64,000 bases of DNA from Scalesia atractyloides. Its lineage: Eukaryota; Streptophyta; Magnoliopsida; Asterales; Asteraceae. The translations under genes and the position numbers were made by a program. The first letter of the stretch is position 1; every line of letters begins with the position of its first letter. The notes below the pieces were generated by a model. The model made no database searches and had not been told where the DNA came from. It saw nothing but the letters and a program-made list of their open reading frames with translations. This document shows, piece by piece, positions 45,669 to 57,130 of this stretch. The DNA lies in NCBI GenBank assembly GCA_947069175.1, contig CAMTDV010000009.1, forward strand, positions 9,805,663 to 9,869,662, given 5' to 3'.

Positions 45669-46310
45669 TCAACAAGCTTCCATACTCCTAGCTTTTCGAA
45701 CTGTAGCAGTTCTTCTTGCATCGCTTGCACCCAATTTTTCATCTCCCAAAGCTTTAGAAATATTCTTCAGCTCAACCTTGGATATGAAGCATGAATAGTA
45801 GCAATACTCTTGAATCGGAGCTACTCGAGTACAGAAACAACTCAAAGCTTTGTTGATCTGTCTCCTTGTTCTCACGCCAGTTTGCAATTCACCAATTATG
45901 GAGTTTGATGGGTGGTAAGAATAGGTCCTTGGTATCACCTCACTAGGAACATCAACGATATTCTCCTGATTAGTAATATTCTGATCTGCCACCACTTCAA
46001 CTGTAGGAGTACTTGAAGACGTTTCAGTTTGAGTATCCGGGACAGCAGATTAATTTAACATACTTGTTATCTGCTTAGATTCTACATCAGAAGAAGATTC
46101 TCCATCATCATCAAACGTCGGAGCCTCGTCAGAGTCGGAACTATGTGCTTGAAAAAGATTGGGTTCCTCTGTAGTATTCACTGGTTTAGTAGCCTGTGTC
46201 ACTGGTTTAGTAGCCGGTGTTACTGGTTCTCTTTGAGTTTCTTGAACACCACTTGTACTCGGACCTGCACCAGAAGAAGATGATGATCCAACAGTTGGTT
46301 GATTAACCAC
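45669..46310 (-). pseudogene. Copia integrase-RT hinge
   Basis: Two open pieces (46050-46310 Ser/Thr/Pro/Glu-rich, 45669-45995 with RTRRQINKALSCFCTRVAPI) correspond to the flexible region between integrase and reverse transcriptase. The GVRTRRQI motif is typical there. Frames are broken. Confidence 0.75.
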
Positions 46311-46397
46311 TATGGGTCTTCGTATCTGACTTGATTAGCCGACTGATGTAGATAATATAACACCGCAAGATCTTTGTCAGAAGGCTTTTCTGGCAAG

Positions 46398-46979
46398 TCA
46401 AATGACTTCCACAAATCTTGATAATTGAACAACCATGCATCGCCTTTTCTTTAAATAGGAGTTGTGTACCGAAAACAATCGACGTGCTGTGCTTCTACCA
46501 CTCTTGAGTGGTGTTGCGTAGTCGACAAAGAAACCTTCTACAGATTTGGCACCAAACTTTCCGTCTGAATCAATAACCGTACAAGGTGCAGCAAACGGTT
46601 CTAAGTACTTCAGATTGGGTTTCCTTCGGTTAAGCATTTCGAAGCAAGTCTTTTTAGTTGGTTTAATCGTCAAGACCCTGTTCAATGTATAGCATGCTGT
46701 TGCGACTGCACTCCAAAAGCTGACAGGAAGCTTTGAATCAGTAAGCATTGTTCTTGTTGTTTCTATCAACGTTCTGTTCTTCCTCTCGGCTACTCCATTT
46801 TGTTGTGGAGTGTACGGAGCACTAAATTCATGTAAGATGCCTTTGTCGTTACAGAACTCTTTCATTCGGGCATATTTGAATTATGTACCATTATCACTTC
46901 GGATACATCTAATGGCAAGATGGTACAGATTTTCAATCTTCCTAAAAAGAATCATTAGATTATCAAACGTTTCATCTTT
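46398..46979 (-). pseudogene. Copia integrase core, C-terminal part
   Basis: 46860-46910 reads RSDNGT, a stop, then FK: the second catalytic aspartate of the DDE integrase is kept, while the usual glutamate codon after NGT is a TAA stop. Then YTPQQNGVAERKNRTLIE carries the catalytic glutamate, followed by FWSAVATACYTLNRVL and the GKFGAKSVEGFFVDY region. Confidence 0.9.
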
Positions 46980-47715
46980 ACTTTCTTGGAAGAAGACCCA
47001 TGAAAACCGTGACGACTAGACAGTACAGATCTCCAGATATACTTCGAACATTCACTGGACCGAAGAGATCCATGTGCAGTCTTTCAAGCGGCAGCTTGAT
47101 GGAGTTAAGAATCTTTTTTGGATGTGACTTTTTAACTTGCTTTCCTTTCTTGCATTCCAGACAACTATCCGTCATCTGAAAGCTTCTTAGATTTACTTCT
47201 TCAACCAGATCATTGTGAACCAGATGATTCATCATTCTCAAGTGAATATGACCCATCTTTCTGTGCCAAAGTATTGACTCCTTCTCTGTGACCTTTGTTA
47301 CAAAACACTGAGCCGACTTTGAAGTAGTAGTTGCAATGCTCATGTCTAGCACGTAAAGATCATTCTCGCGAGGAGCTCGCATGAGAATCCATTCTTCTAG
47401 AATTTTGAAGCCCGGTTTAATGATCATGAAGTCCTTGTCATTGAAGTGGGTAGTAAACTTCTTATCACAGATCTGAGAAATACTGAGTAGATTGTTCTCC
47501 AGCTCGACGATACAGTTGACCTTGTCAAATGACACCACACCGTTTGAAAGCTTTCCCTCATCAATGATCCTTCCTCCTTGATTACCTGCAAATCCTACAT
47601 ACCCTCCATTAATAGCTTTGATATCAAAGAGCAAGGCACGCATCCATGTCATGTGACGAGAAGCTCTGTTATCCATAATCCACTTCGATAAGACGGATCT
47701 TTGGAGCCCCTGCAC
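46980..47715 (-). pseudogene. Copia protease end, pre-integrase and integrase N-terminus
   Basis: SKWIMDNRASRHMT matches the protease active-site region, usually WIxDSGASxHMT. Here SG is changed to NR, which should spoil the active site. NNLLSISQICDK follows, then the pre-integrase/zinc region LWHRKMGHIHLRMM and CLECKKGKQ (HHCC type), and PLERLHMDLFGPVNV with the first DDE aspartate. The frame shifts after YCLVVT, near 47000. Confidence 0.9.
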
Positions 47716-47794
47716 AGGTTAAGAAACTACTTAAAAAGGGAAACCCAAGCCTTTCCGGTCTTGGGTGGAATAGGAATATCATAAGTCGGAAGTT

Positions 47795-48415
47795 TCAAAT
47801 CAGTATTTGGAACTTTCTGATCAGTCTTTGTGTTAATGACATTATTATTCTTGACTGATGCAAATTTTGCATTTTCAGATGATGTTGTTTTCTTTGCGAC
47901 CCATGATTGTGATTTAGTTTCGCTTTCTTAACGTATAATTTTGAATCTTTGTTTTCGTTCGATTTAGAATATTCACCTTTTTCAAAAGTTGATTTCACAG
48001 ACTTTGTTTCAGTGTTAGGTTTCACTTCAATTTTAGATTCAATTGTTCGTTTTAAGATTGTGATTGGTTTTTCAATCTCCGTGCGCTTAAGTTTCTCAAC
48101 ATCTGAACCTGTTTTTCTTCGGTGATACAAAGGCTTTGATTTCGGACACTTATGAGCAATGTGACCAATTTCATTGCATTTGAAGCAAGTCTGAGTATCA
48201 TGAGAATGTCCATTCGTGGGTTTTACTCCACTTGTGGATTTAGCCTTATCTCGAAGTTCCTTCTCTTTTTTAAACTCATCATTTGATTGCTTTCCAATCA
48301 AATTCTCTTCCTGAACCATGCTCGTCCCATTCACAAATTTCATGTTTTTATTCTTGTATTCGTGAAATGGTGACTTTTGTTTCTTTTTCGGTTCATTTTC
48401 AACCTCCAAACCCAA
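47795..48415 (-). pseudogene. Copia gag-pol junction with CCHC knuckle
   Basis: About 206 codons, Lys/Glu/Ser-rich, with zinc knuckle CFKCNEIGHIAHKC (about residues 78-91). This is a second knuckle of the element, separate from the broken one at about 49950. It probably lies between gag and protease. Confidence 0.75.
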
Positions 48416-48644
48416 ACCTGCTCTCCTGTTCTCAGGAAAGTCACCACCATTCCTTCGGTAGTTGTTATAATTTTTCTTGGGTTTTGAATATAACTTTTTC
48501 TCATTTATTTCAAGATCATCTGATGACCAAGTTTGAACAATTTATCTATTTGATCTTCTTTCACGTTTCGAATCGGAAAACTATCATCAAAATATAATCT
48601 ATCAGATTCCTTAACTTTGTACATCACAACGTTAGGATCATCAC

Positions 48645-49293
48645 TTAGATAATTTTCTGATGATGTATCGCATTTTCGGGTTGTGATTCCGAACTATTCA
48701 AACTTGAGTTGGCGTTTTCAAAGCTGCCGTCATCAGTATCACTTCCCAAAACATTTTCTACCACATTTTTCACAACCGCTTCACTGTCATCGTTTGATTT
48801 CGTATAGACTACATCTATGTTCTCAGGCAACTTCTCATTATTTTCTGATAAAAGTGTTATGTTAGTTGCCTTTTCAATACTATCCACTTTTTTGAGACAA
48901 TAGCTTGCGAGAAGTGGAGGTGGAACACTGCTGTACTCTTTATGCTTCAAATCTTTTGCTTTTTCATCATTTTCCTCCGACTTAATCGTAGGAAGAATGT
49001 GATCAATGATATAAGCATTTGTTGTGTAACTGAGCAAGAGTTGTCTAACTGAGCAAGAGTTGTCTCACTCTTTCAGTTTCAATTTTCATGTCTTGAAGCT
49101 CTTGCCTTGTTTCAGCAATGGTGTTTATATACATGTTAATTGCTTTTTGTTTTTCAATTACCGTTGCATTTAACATTCTTATGTTGGCGGCTTTTTCTAA
49201 AGTAGCCTTTTCAACATTGCAATAAGTGCCTTTCATTTTATCATAAGCTTCTTTCAACGTGCGATACTCATATCGAAAGTTTTCGTTATGCAC
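48645..49293 (-). pseudogene. Copia gag coiled-coil region
   Basis: 49045-49293 reads YRTLKEAYDKMKGTYCNVEK, then EKQKAINMYINTIAETRQEL, with heptad-like spacing that suggests a coiled coil. 48645-49037 is an acidic Ser/Asn-rich continuation. Long gag with coiled coil is usual in Sirevirus-like Copia elements. Stops separate the pieces. Confidence 0.65.
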
Positions 49294-49332
49294 GTTTAAT
49301 TCACTTATGATTTGAGCTTTTTCAAGACATTG

Positions 49333-50504
49333 CTAACAAGGATTTGTGCACTTTGTGCAAGGTTTTTCAACCTCCACAACTTTCACAACTTCCTTCTCAA
49401 TCACTTTTACCTCATAACCCACCTGTTTAAGATTAGCCATCATTGCTTTGTTAGAAATCTCTATAAGGTTTTCTGCATTCATTTCCTTCGTCACATCAAT
49501 TACCTCCTCGACCTCTGGTTTCTTATCTCCAGTCACTTGCTCTTGCGATGTATTCTCGAAGTAACCTTCAAAATTAGGATTAAAATTAGGAGACATAATA
49601 TTCTTCTTCTGAGTTTCAAGATAAATCATCTCCTCTTCCTCAGTTCTCTGCAGATATTCTTCTAGAATCGCATTCTCCAGAGCAGCTTCATCAATAATCG
49701 ACTCTGATTCGTCCACTATCTCAGCCATTAGAGCAACTCCAGTCTTCTTGCCAATGTATTTGTTCCAATCAAAACCTTCGTCTTCATTAGTCACAACTAA
49801 AGCTTGTTCAGTTGGCTTTGAGGAATTATCTTGAACTTCGACTTGAGTTCTCTTCGGATATGGCTTGTATTGTAACGGTTTCTTGTAGTAATCATTGTTG
49901 TTGCCGAAAGGACTTTGGTTGCCACTTACTTCTTGATTCGGACACTCGCGTTTGAAATGCCCCCTTTGTCGGCATTGAAGCACGTAACTTTCGACTTGTC
50001 AAATCCAAGTTTATTGCTTGAATTCCCAATATCTCTTCCAGTGAGCGCTACAAACTTGGTGAATCTTCTGATGATTGAAGCCAAACTCCATTTAATATCC
50101 ATCAGTTCTAATTCTTCTTCATCCACCTGATCGTAATCCTCAGCAATCATTTCAGGATTTCCGATCTTCCCCGCAACTAAACTTTCGTAAGATTCGAGAA
50201 CAGTAGCACGAAGTGCTATATGTTGTTTAGCCACTTGCTCAGGAAAGACATTCTTCAGGTTGACTGCTATGTTGCACTGGAAAACATTTGGATCAGAAGT
50301 TGAATGATTCGTCTGGTTTGACTGATTCGGTTGATTCTGAAATTGAGAATTTGAACCAGTACTCGAATATCCCGTGTTTGAAGGAATTTGATCATAACTT
50401 GGATATGATTGAGTGTTCGATTGATTTTGAGCATTCATATTAGCACTAAATGTTGTTTGAATTTTAGGACTCGAAAAATCTTGAACACCTCCTTTGTAAT
50501 ACAC
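49333..50504 (-). pseudogene. Copia gag middle part with frameshifted CCHC knuckle
   Basis: 49926-50504 (Asn/Gln-rich, then VFPEQVAKQHIALRATVLES) continues into 49333-49983 (RGHFKRECPNQE, then acidic sequence ending EKPCTKCTNPC). The zinc knuckle is split between two frames near 49972-49990, consistent with loss of a single base between its second and third residues. The EKPCTKC Cys pair precedes the coiled coil. Confidence 0.85.
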
Positions 50505-51258
50505 ACAACATCTTGAACAACGTTAGCATTCTTTGACTTGGCCATATTCAATAATTCCAATTCATGTCCCTCAAGTTTTTCGATGAACGATGATAACTTG
50601 TAATGTTGCCAACCTGGAATGTTCTTCAAAACCATCAAATATGTCGACCACTCCCCCTCGGGAAGTGCATAAGCTAACTTGTCAATCTGTTCTTCATCAG
50701 TCTTTTTGATATTGTGTCTTTGCATTTGGACCATCAGATGACAGTATCTGTCAATCATTTGTTTCATAGTCTCGCCCTTGATCATTGTGAAGATGTCGAA
50801 TTCTTTCTTGATCAGTGCTTTTTTGCTCTTGATCATCTCGTCGCTTCCCAGATATTTTGCACAAAGAGCATCCCATAGCATTTGTGAAGTTTCACATTCG
50901 GGTAGTAAGATCAGGATGTCTTCCTTCATTGATTGTTGAATCAAACTGATTATTTTCTTTTTAGCCACGTACGCATCTTTATGTTCTGGTGTGAACTTGA
51001 CCAAAGCAAGATCTTGATCACGCTCGTCTTTTGGCCACTTGTATCCGTTTACCACAGCAACCCAACTATGAAACTGGTTAGCTTGAACCCAGTTGACAAA
51101 TTTTTTCTTCCAACCTTCAAACTCGTCCATACTCATAAGCTTCGGTGATTTTGTAGTAGTACCATCTCGTTATCGAGATTCATCTGATTTACCGCATTAG
51201 CATTGGATGTTGAAGCTTGGGCTACTCCTGCGGAAAAAGCGTTATGGAAATCATCCAT
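50435..51258 (-). pseudogene. Copia gag N-terminal part
   Basis: An ATG at 51258 starts MDDFHNAFSAGVAQASTSNA and a frameshift near 51150 leads into 50435-51136, with SMDEFEGWKKKFVNWVQANQ, PECETSQMLWDALCAKYLGS and LAYALPEGEWSTYLMVLKN. This is the usual gag of plant Copia elements (UBN2-like). It would package element RNA. A second frameshift follows near 50480. Confidence 0.88.
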
Positions 51259-51319
51259 CTTGAAAATCAGGCGATTTATCTGAAAACACGTTAAAAAATA
51301 CTCGAAAACTGATTAGCAA

Positions 51320-51700
51320 CTGACAAGTTCGGTCGAACTTGTGAGAAAAACAGATTTTGATTTCAATTTCAACAAGTTCGGGCGCACTTGTATGAAATTT
51401 TCAAGAATTTTAGGATTTTACTCAAGTTCGGTCGAACTTATATGATATTTTCAAAAAATTTCTGATTACCCAAGTTCGGGCGAACTTGGGTAATGATTTT
51501 GAAAAATTTCAACATTGTCTCACAACTTCGGGCGAACTTACTGAGAATTTCAACAAAAATGATCAAGTTCGGTCGAACTTGGTCAAATTTCACTAAAATT
51601 TCAATCAAGTTCGGGCGAAGATGACAAAAATCAACAAAATTTGATGATTTTTTATAAAGTTCGAGAGAACTTGTAGGTTAAGTTCGAGCGAAGTTTGTCA
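51320..51700. repeat. Palindrome cluster, Copia 5' leader
   Basis: Nine copies or partial copies of CAAGTTCG-NN-CGAACTTG: 51323-51342, 51373-51390, 51423-51440, 51465-51494 (arms extended to 14 bp each), 51523-51540, 51564-51581, 51606-51620, 51657-51672 and 51680-51696. They lie between primer site and gag start. Confidence 0.88.
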
Positions 51701-51917
51701 TCCAAACTTGGTTTTTTGACAATTTCGACATGAATTCGTTTGAATTTGATTCCCAAACTTTCAGGGGTTTGTAATTATGTGATTATCAATGACATGTTCA
51801 ATTTTTAGCCATTTTGGTCCATGAATTCTTCAATTATGTGAAAAAGTTAAGAAAGATGGTAGAAATGAGTAGAAATAGAATGATTCTTGTGTTGATTTCA
51901 GCAAATTCAGGTATCCA

Positions 51918-51930
51918 GGCTCTGATACCA
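51918..51930 (-). other. Primer binding site of the Copia element
   Basis: TGGTATCAGAGCC on the minus strand, 2 bp after the 5' LTR. It fixes the element's direction. Confidence 0.93.
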
Positions 51931-51932
51931 CT

Positions 51933-52332
51933 TGATAGGATCGTCCTTCTCAGCTCGGGAACCTAAATTTATATCTATTGTCCATATATGCGGAATTTAC
52001 ATGACAAGTTAACCAAATACACAAGAATTACTGTTTAATCGTCAGTTTAGTAAGTCCAAAAGTATTATAACTCGAAATCCATACTGACAGAGCTTCACCG
52101 TAAATGTCGCAAAGTTCTTACATTGAATGACCCATGACATCTATATATAGACCCACAAGTTCGGGCGAAATGTGTAGATGGATTGATCAAGTTCGGGCGA
52201 ACTTGATCAATCACACACAAGTTCGGCCGAACTTGTGTACAATCCCATAAATACTTTACAAAATCAAACATTTCAAGCTCTAAATATACAGACTCGATCC
52301 AAGACCTAGACAATAGACATTATGTATCAACA
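51933..52332 (-). repeat. 5' LTR of the Copia element
   Basis: 400 bp. It contains a perfect 24-bp palindrome at 52215-52238 (ACACAAGTTCGG and its complement), a 26-bp near-palindrome at 52184-52209 (arms TGATCAAGTTCG) and a half copy near 52154. Confidence 0.93.
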
Positions 52333-52337
52333 CTTAT

Positions 52338-53950
52338 AGTTATCCCAGCCCTTTTTTGGACACAAAGGGGGGCTGCACATATGAAACGCATGTTTGAAAC
52401 ATATTTTAAACTAGAGAGGTAACACATGTATAGCCACGTTACACATGTACATATGTTACATAGAAGATTAATAAGTTTAACTATAGAGCTTAATACTTAT
52501 GTACTTGTTTTGTTCATAGGTGGATAGATGTTTTGTATTCAAGATAAAGATGGTTATCAAAAAGCGAAGCTTGCCGAAGGATTACAATGCATCATCAGGT
52601 TTTCATGGTACAATAGTGTGTTTTTTGTTGGATGCTATGTGTTTTAGAGAGAGAAAGCTGATGTTTTGGAGAGATTGTTTGCTGATGAGTTAGCATTGAC
52701 GACAAATTTGAAGAGCTGAAACAAGAAATCTAATGGAAGGATGATTATTTAGTGATGAATTGGTCTATACTTGTAGGGGTATAAGTATGAATCTTTGTGG
52801 GTGTTTACTTTATTATCGTTTTCAAGTAGTGTAATGTTTTGGTAATCAAATCAAACTCTGTTTTGTTCTTTGTGGTCATTAATGTATTGAATCAAACGAA
52901 AATGAAAAGGAAACAATGCTTTGAAATTTTCTTTTCGCAGCCTGATATATAAAATACATTACATGTAACATTTTATGTGTAATAGTCACCAATCACATGA
53001 TATAGGCTTTGTCACACACGTTATACAACAGATGCAACAGGTTGATTGATGTTACACATGTGTAACATCGTTCCCAATGCAAAGAAATAGTAGGTTCTGT
53101 ACACTGATGTTACGTTTTGGTTTTGTAACATGTGTAACATGTATAGAGGAGTTGAATGATATTGCCTTGACTTTGGGTTTGAGTGGAATTTCTTGTTCAA
53201 TCACTTAGGTTAAGTTTGGAGTTTTAGGGATACAACCTGTAACATGTGTTACACTGAAATGTTACACAAGTGTTTCCAGTTTACACATGTTACATCTTGT
53301 GTAACATGTGTAACCTAATTAAGCAACAATTGGGACCTGCTTAGTATCGTACAAACTAACTAGTTTTATATCAATAGTTGTAATGCTTAAAAAAAAACTA
53401 ACTAGTTTTATATCAATAGTTGGTGTTAGTAAGTTTTATGTCATCATGGGTTGTTAGTATTTGCACACACTACAATCAAACTTAAACATGACAAAAATGG
53501 TTATACAAACTTAGATATATAAAAATGATCAAAAAACTATCAGAAGGTAACAAAAATCTAGCTATGCTTCGCGTCTTGATAACCATCTATCTTGAATACA
53601 AACATCCATTCACCTATGAACAAAACAAGTACATCAGTGTTAATCTCCTAAAATTAAGCTTATTAACACATATCTAACAGTTATGTAACATGTGTAAACT
53701 TTTGTTGTAACATATGTAACAACTATATGTAACATGTGTAACGTGGTTATACATGTGTTACATATGTGCAACCCCTTTTTGTGTCCAAGAAAGGGCTAGT
53801 GTAACTATAAGTAACATGTGTAACATTGTTACAACATATGTAGCTAATTATGCCAGCAAAAAAAACAAAACTTTTTATTTGTAAAATAAACGAGATCATC
53901 ATGGTAATGAAAATGTGATATCCGATGTAAGTTTATACAAGACCACTAAC
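52338..53950. repeat. Right part of the TGTTACA-rich repeat, with inverted copy
   Basis: 52338-52600 continues the units at 25.9-27.5 kb directly after the TSD. 52970-53330 is rich in TGTAACATGTGTAAC. 53560-53900 is an inverted copy of the unit: GATAACCATC with CACCTATGAACAAAACAAGT, and AGCTAATTATGCCAGCAAAA. Without the Copia element this would be a 3.2-kb array with inverted outer units. Confidence 0.7.
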
Positions 53951-54165
53951 AACCCATCTAAAACAACATTTAAAAAGACATAGATTTGTAATCAAACAAC
54001 AACTGAGAATATCAAAAACTCAAAACAATTTTAACACAAAAACAAAAACCTGCAAATTACATAAACATTTACCCATTACTATAACACTTTGAGCACCCCA
54101 AAACATATTAACAACCATTTTAACAAAAAAAATTCTAGTGTGAAATGATTTTTCAAAATAAAACA
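53951..54165. other. No recognisable gene
   Basis: AT-rich, no supported feature. Confidence 0.4.
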
Positions 54166-54560
54166 CTCAAAAGATTGTTGTTTCTCTCTCTAAAATCATG
54201 ATAAATTAGGTTCAAACCTGCTTCTCCCTCACACACTTGTACGTGCGTTCTTGGTGTTCCAGATGAACACGATGAAGATTGTTGCTTCTCCCTCAACATG
54301 AATGTCCCGGGTTGCAGCGGCATGAGAAAAATGGCATCTGGTTTTGTTGAAACCGAAGTCATATTGTCATCACCGGTTGCAGAGTACATAATCATGGTCA
54401 TCGATTTAGATCTGCATAGATTTTTGAGAATTAATACAGAATTTAACAAGATACAAAGATACATATAGGATGACTACGCGTTCATTTATTTGCACTATTT
54501 CAAAAATTCAAACAAGCTAAACAATAGTTATGGACGGGTTGATGTGTCGTTGAATAAATG
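54166..54560 (-). pseudogene. Kinase-like gene cassette, copy D (N-terminal part)
   Basis: An open minus-strand stretch reads MTMIMYSATGDDNMTSVSTK and PDAIFLMPLQPGTFMLREKQ. The part YSATGDDNxTSVSTKP is shared with copies B, C and E, and it shows the likely N-terminus of the ancestral protein. The GLDYFHN part is missing. Confidence 0.5.
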
Positions 54561-54659
54561 TATCATTCTTATTAAACAGAACATGTTATGTTGGCATTTA
54601 TTTACAACAATAGGTGCTGATGTGTTGTTATATATTTTGTTTTCTAAGAATATACTTTT

Positions 54660-54845
54660 ATACCTTATTTTGTGCTTCCTTTATTTTGGTTTGTAAGAAT
54701 TCTACGAATCAATTTATAACCATTAACTAGTTTTTCATACGAAAAGAAACCTTATTTTGTGCTTCCTTTCTTTTGGTTTGTAAGAATTCTATGAATCGAT
54801 TTATAACCATTAACCACATTAGTTTTTTATACGAAAAGAAATTAG
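54660..54845. repeat. Tandem duplication of about 88 bp
   Basis: ACCTTATTTTGTGCTTCCTT, TTTTGGTTTGTAAGAATTCT and AACCATTAAC occur twice, the second copy starting at about 54749. Confidence 0.85.
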
Positions 54846-54889
54846 TTTATATTAAATTAAATGCATTTTGATGTAAATGCATATGGATT

Positions 54890-55125
54890 TCGTCGTAGCC
54901 CACACTACGATAAGCCGGCACCCCAATAGCCCACACTCCAATAAGTTCGAACCTCTATAGCTGACGGCTCTTCCATAGCCCATACTCCAATATTCCGGCA
55001 CTTAGTCCACATTCGAAGTGGTTGGTTGACACCTCCATAGCCACACTCAGAACCGCCGACTCCTCCGTAACCCACAGTCCACACTCCTACAATCCGGTAC
55101 TTTCGTAGCACACACTCAAAACTCA
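54890..55125. repeat. Degenerate minisatellite, CATAGCCCACACTCCAATA type
   Basis: About eight irregular units with TAGCCCACACTCC and TCCGGCAC-like spacers. It gives a minus-strand open frame without meaning. Confidence 0.65.
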
Positions 55126-56760
55126 ATGCCTATATAGCTAAATGTTTGGCCAAAATGCCTATTTTCTTGACTTTCCTTTCATATGTGATATTTCGCAACG
55201 TGACTGATTCACTAGAAAATCAAACTTTAATTTGAACTTCCGATCCATCTTTGTCTTTCCCGAGGCATATGTGTCATTATGTAAAGGTGATGTGAGTTGA
55301 AAATACACCCTGTCCACCCTTCCTTCACACGTGTTCATATTTAACTTCATATTTAACTTGCGTAATAAAATTGATACATTTTGGTTGACATATTTAATCT
55401 ATTTAACTAAATGAATTGTGTTTGAGTTGAATTGTTTAACCCATTTAATTGAACATGTCGTCTGTCAACCTGTTTAAAACTAAAATAAAAAAGACTAATA
55501 TATATTTATTTGATGAACCTGCCAACCCGTTTAGAACATGTTTAAACTTGATTACAAATGACTTAGAACATGGCAACCCATTTAAGTCTTTTGGATATAA
55601 CGTCGCAAGGGCAATGCACATGATACGCGACTTTAAATGTGTTTTGAGCTATGGTTAATTTTTGTTTTGTAGGGAATACCTCTAAACGGGCTAGGCCAAA
55701 ATATCTAGGCTTAATAAGTAGTGATTCATAAACATCCTAAGCCCCCATTGTGAATGATCGTTCCATGACCACTCCAACAGACGATTGACTCCCTCAAATT
55801 CATTTCAATATCGATTATGATGAATCCTATACTGACTTGAGCATCAAAGAGTGGTCTCGAGGCTTTGGTCTTGAATGTACCGCTTCTAACGAGACTTTTT
55901 AGGGATGAGATCGGTAACATACTAGTACCAAAAATTTTGATAACAGAATTTATAGAAAAGTGGGCATCGAATATCGCACCATTTCTATCTTATTATATGT
56001 GTCGTTCTTTTAATCTACCAATTTAAGCGTTCAACTCTAAACGATTGTCAAATCTAGTTTGTATTAATTACTGGGCAATAATTCCAATCAAGGGGTTTAC
56101 ATTATCGTATAAACTCATAATCATTTAGACAAGCACAACCAAAAACTTTGGTTTCAATCACTAACATTTGAGAAGCCATTATTATAAATGTTAGAAAATA
56201 CATAAATAAATTGAAGACCATGATATGTTATGAACTTGTGAATCATAGTCAAGTTCATCCTCGCAAGAACATTCAGTGTAATAAGAGGGTCTCAGTTCAT
56301 CACGGCTCTCCATCGTTTGTCTACTGTTTGAACAAGTTAAGTCAACGCCATATACAACAAACTTATTACAACTATCGATTGGGACCAACCAGTAGTTGGA
56401 GCCGGAACTTTGTAATCTTAAGTTTTAGTCGGAGCATATTTATCAAAATATTTTTTCTTTATAAACTTAAATCGACCATGTGAAGTGGTCATGTGAAATA
56501 TCACATCCAACCACATGGTACATCCCCCATCCCCCCTCCCCATGTGAAAGGTGCTCTTCGTGGCTAGTATCACGCGGCAAAAGAGAGAGTGTGGCAGGTT
56601 TTGTTTGATGAGAGAGAGAGAGGGCAGGGTTTGTTTGATGTGAGAGAGAGACTACACCATTTTGAATGTTTTTCACCCATGCTGACGTGACATGGACGCC
56701 ACATAACGGAAAATACTCCTTCATATTGAACCACTACTCATGGTTTAACAATTACATAAA
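55126..56760. other. No recognised gene; short open frames only
   Basis: Short frames (55726-55920 minus, 56191-56388 minus) have mixed composition but match nothing I know. 56560-56660 has GAGAGAGA runs. A captured gene fragment cannot be excluded. Confidence 0.35.
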
Positions 56761-56792
56761 AGAAACTGGTTTTTAATTAAAACTAATATTAA

Positions 56793-57130
56793 GCCCCCCC
56801 CCCCCACACACACACGTTGTAACGGGGCGTAAAACCATGAAAATTAACATTGAAACACTTTAACGAACCCTTGTGTTGAAGGTGGTGTTGGATTTGCGCT
56901 ATGTAGCGAGACTGTTAAACTGAACGAAAAGCAGACGTAAAACGTTCAACCATGCACCCCATTGCGACGTGTTAAAGAGAAGAATAACTAAGTCGACTTA
57001 GGATCCGTGGGCTGCGAGCCTACGATGGGCGGTTAAACATCAAAAAGAATAACTAAGTCGACGTAGGACCCGTGTTGCGATGAGGCGGTTAAACGAGAAA
57101 AAAATAGACGTAAAAATGTTAAATAACACA
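56793..57130. repeat. Dispersed repeat shared with 21.4-21.8 kb
   Basis: A C run and (CA)n at about 56793-56813 are followed by GAACGAAAAGCAGACGTAAAA and two internal copies of AATAACTAAGTCGAC(T/G)TAGGA (56984-57005 and 57046-57067). Its order of motifs matches 21430-21765. Confidence 0.5.

Larger units (their letters stand above)
27510..52332 (-). mobile_element. Copia LTR retrotransposon, Sirevirus-like, with nested insertion
   Basis: LTRs of 400 bp (27510-27909 and 51933-52332), TGTTGATA...TATCA on the minus strand, differ at about 18 positions by eye (about 4.5%). The exact 5-bp TSD CTTAT is at 27505-27509 and 52333-52337. A primer site lies at 51918-51930 and a purine tract at 27911-27920. 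The domain order on the minus strand is gag, protease, integrase, reverse transcriptase, RNase H, then an extra 3' ORF. Integrase before reverse transcriptase defines Copia. The long gag with coiled coil and the extra 3' ORF resemble Sirevirus-type elements. Stops and frameshifts disable it. A gag-only element sits inside its extra ORF (28274-39525). Confidence 0.93.

Noticed and set aside
48283..48597. Plus-strand frames within the Copia element
   Set aside because: They are shadows of the minus-strand gag-pol frame.
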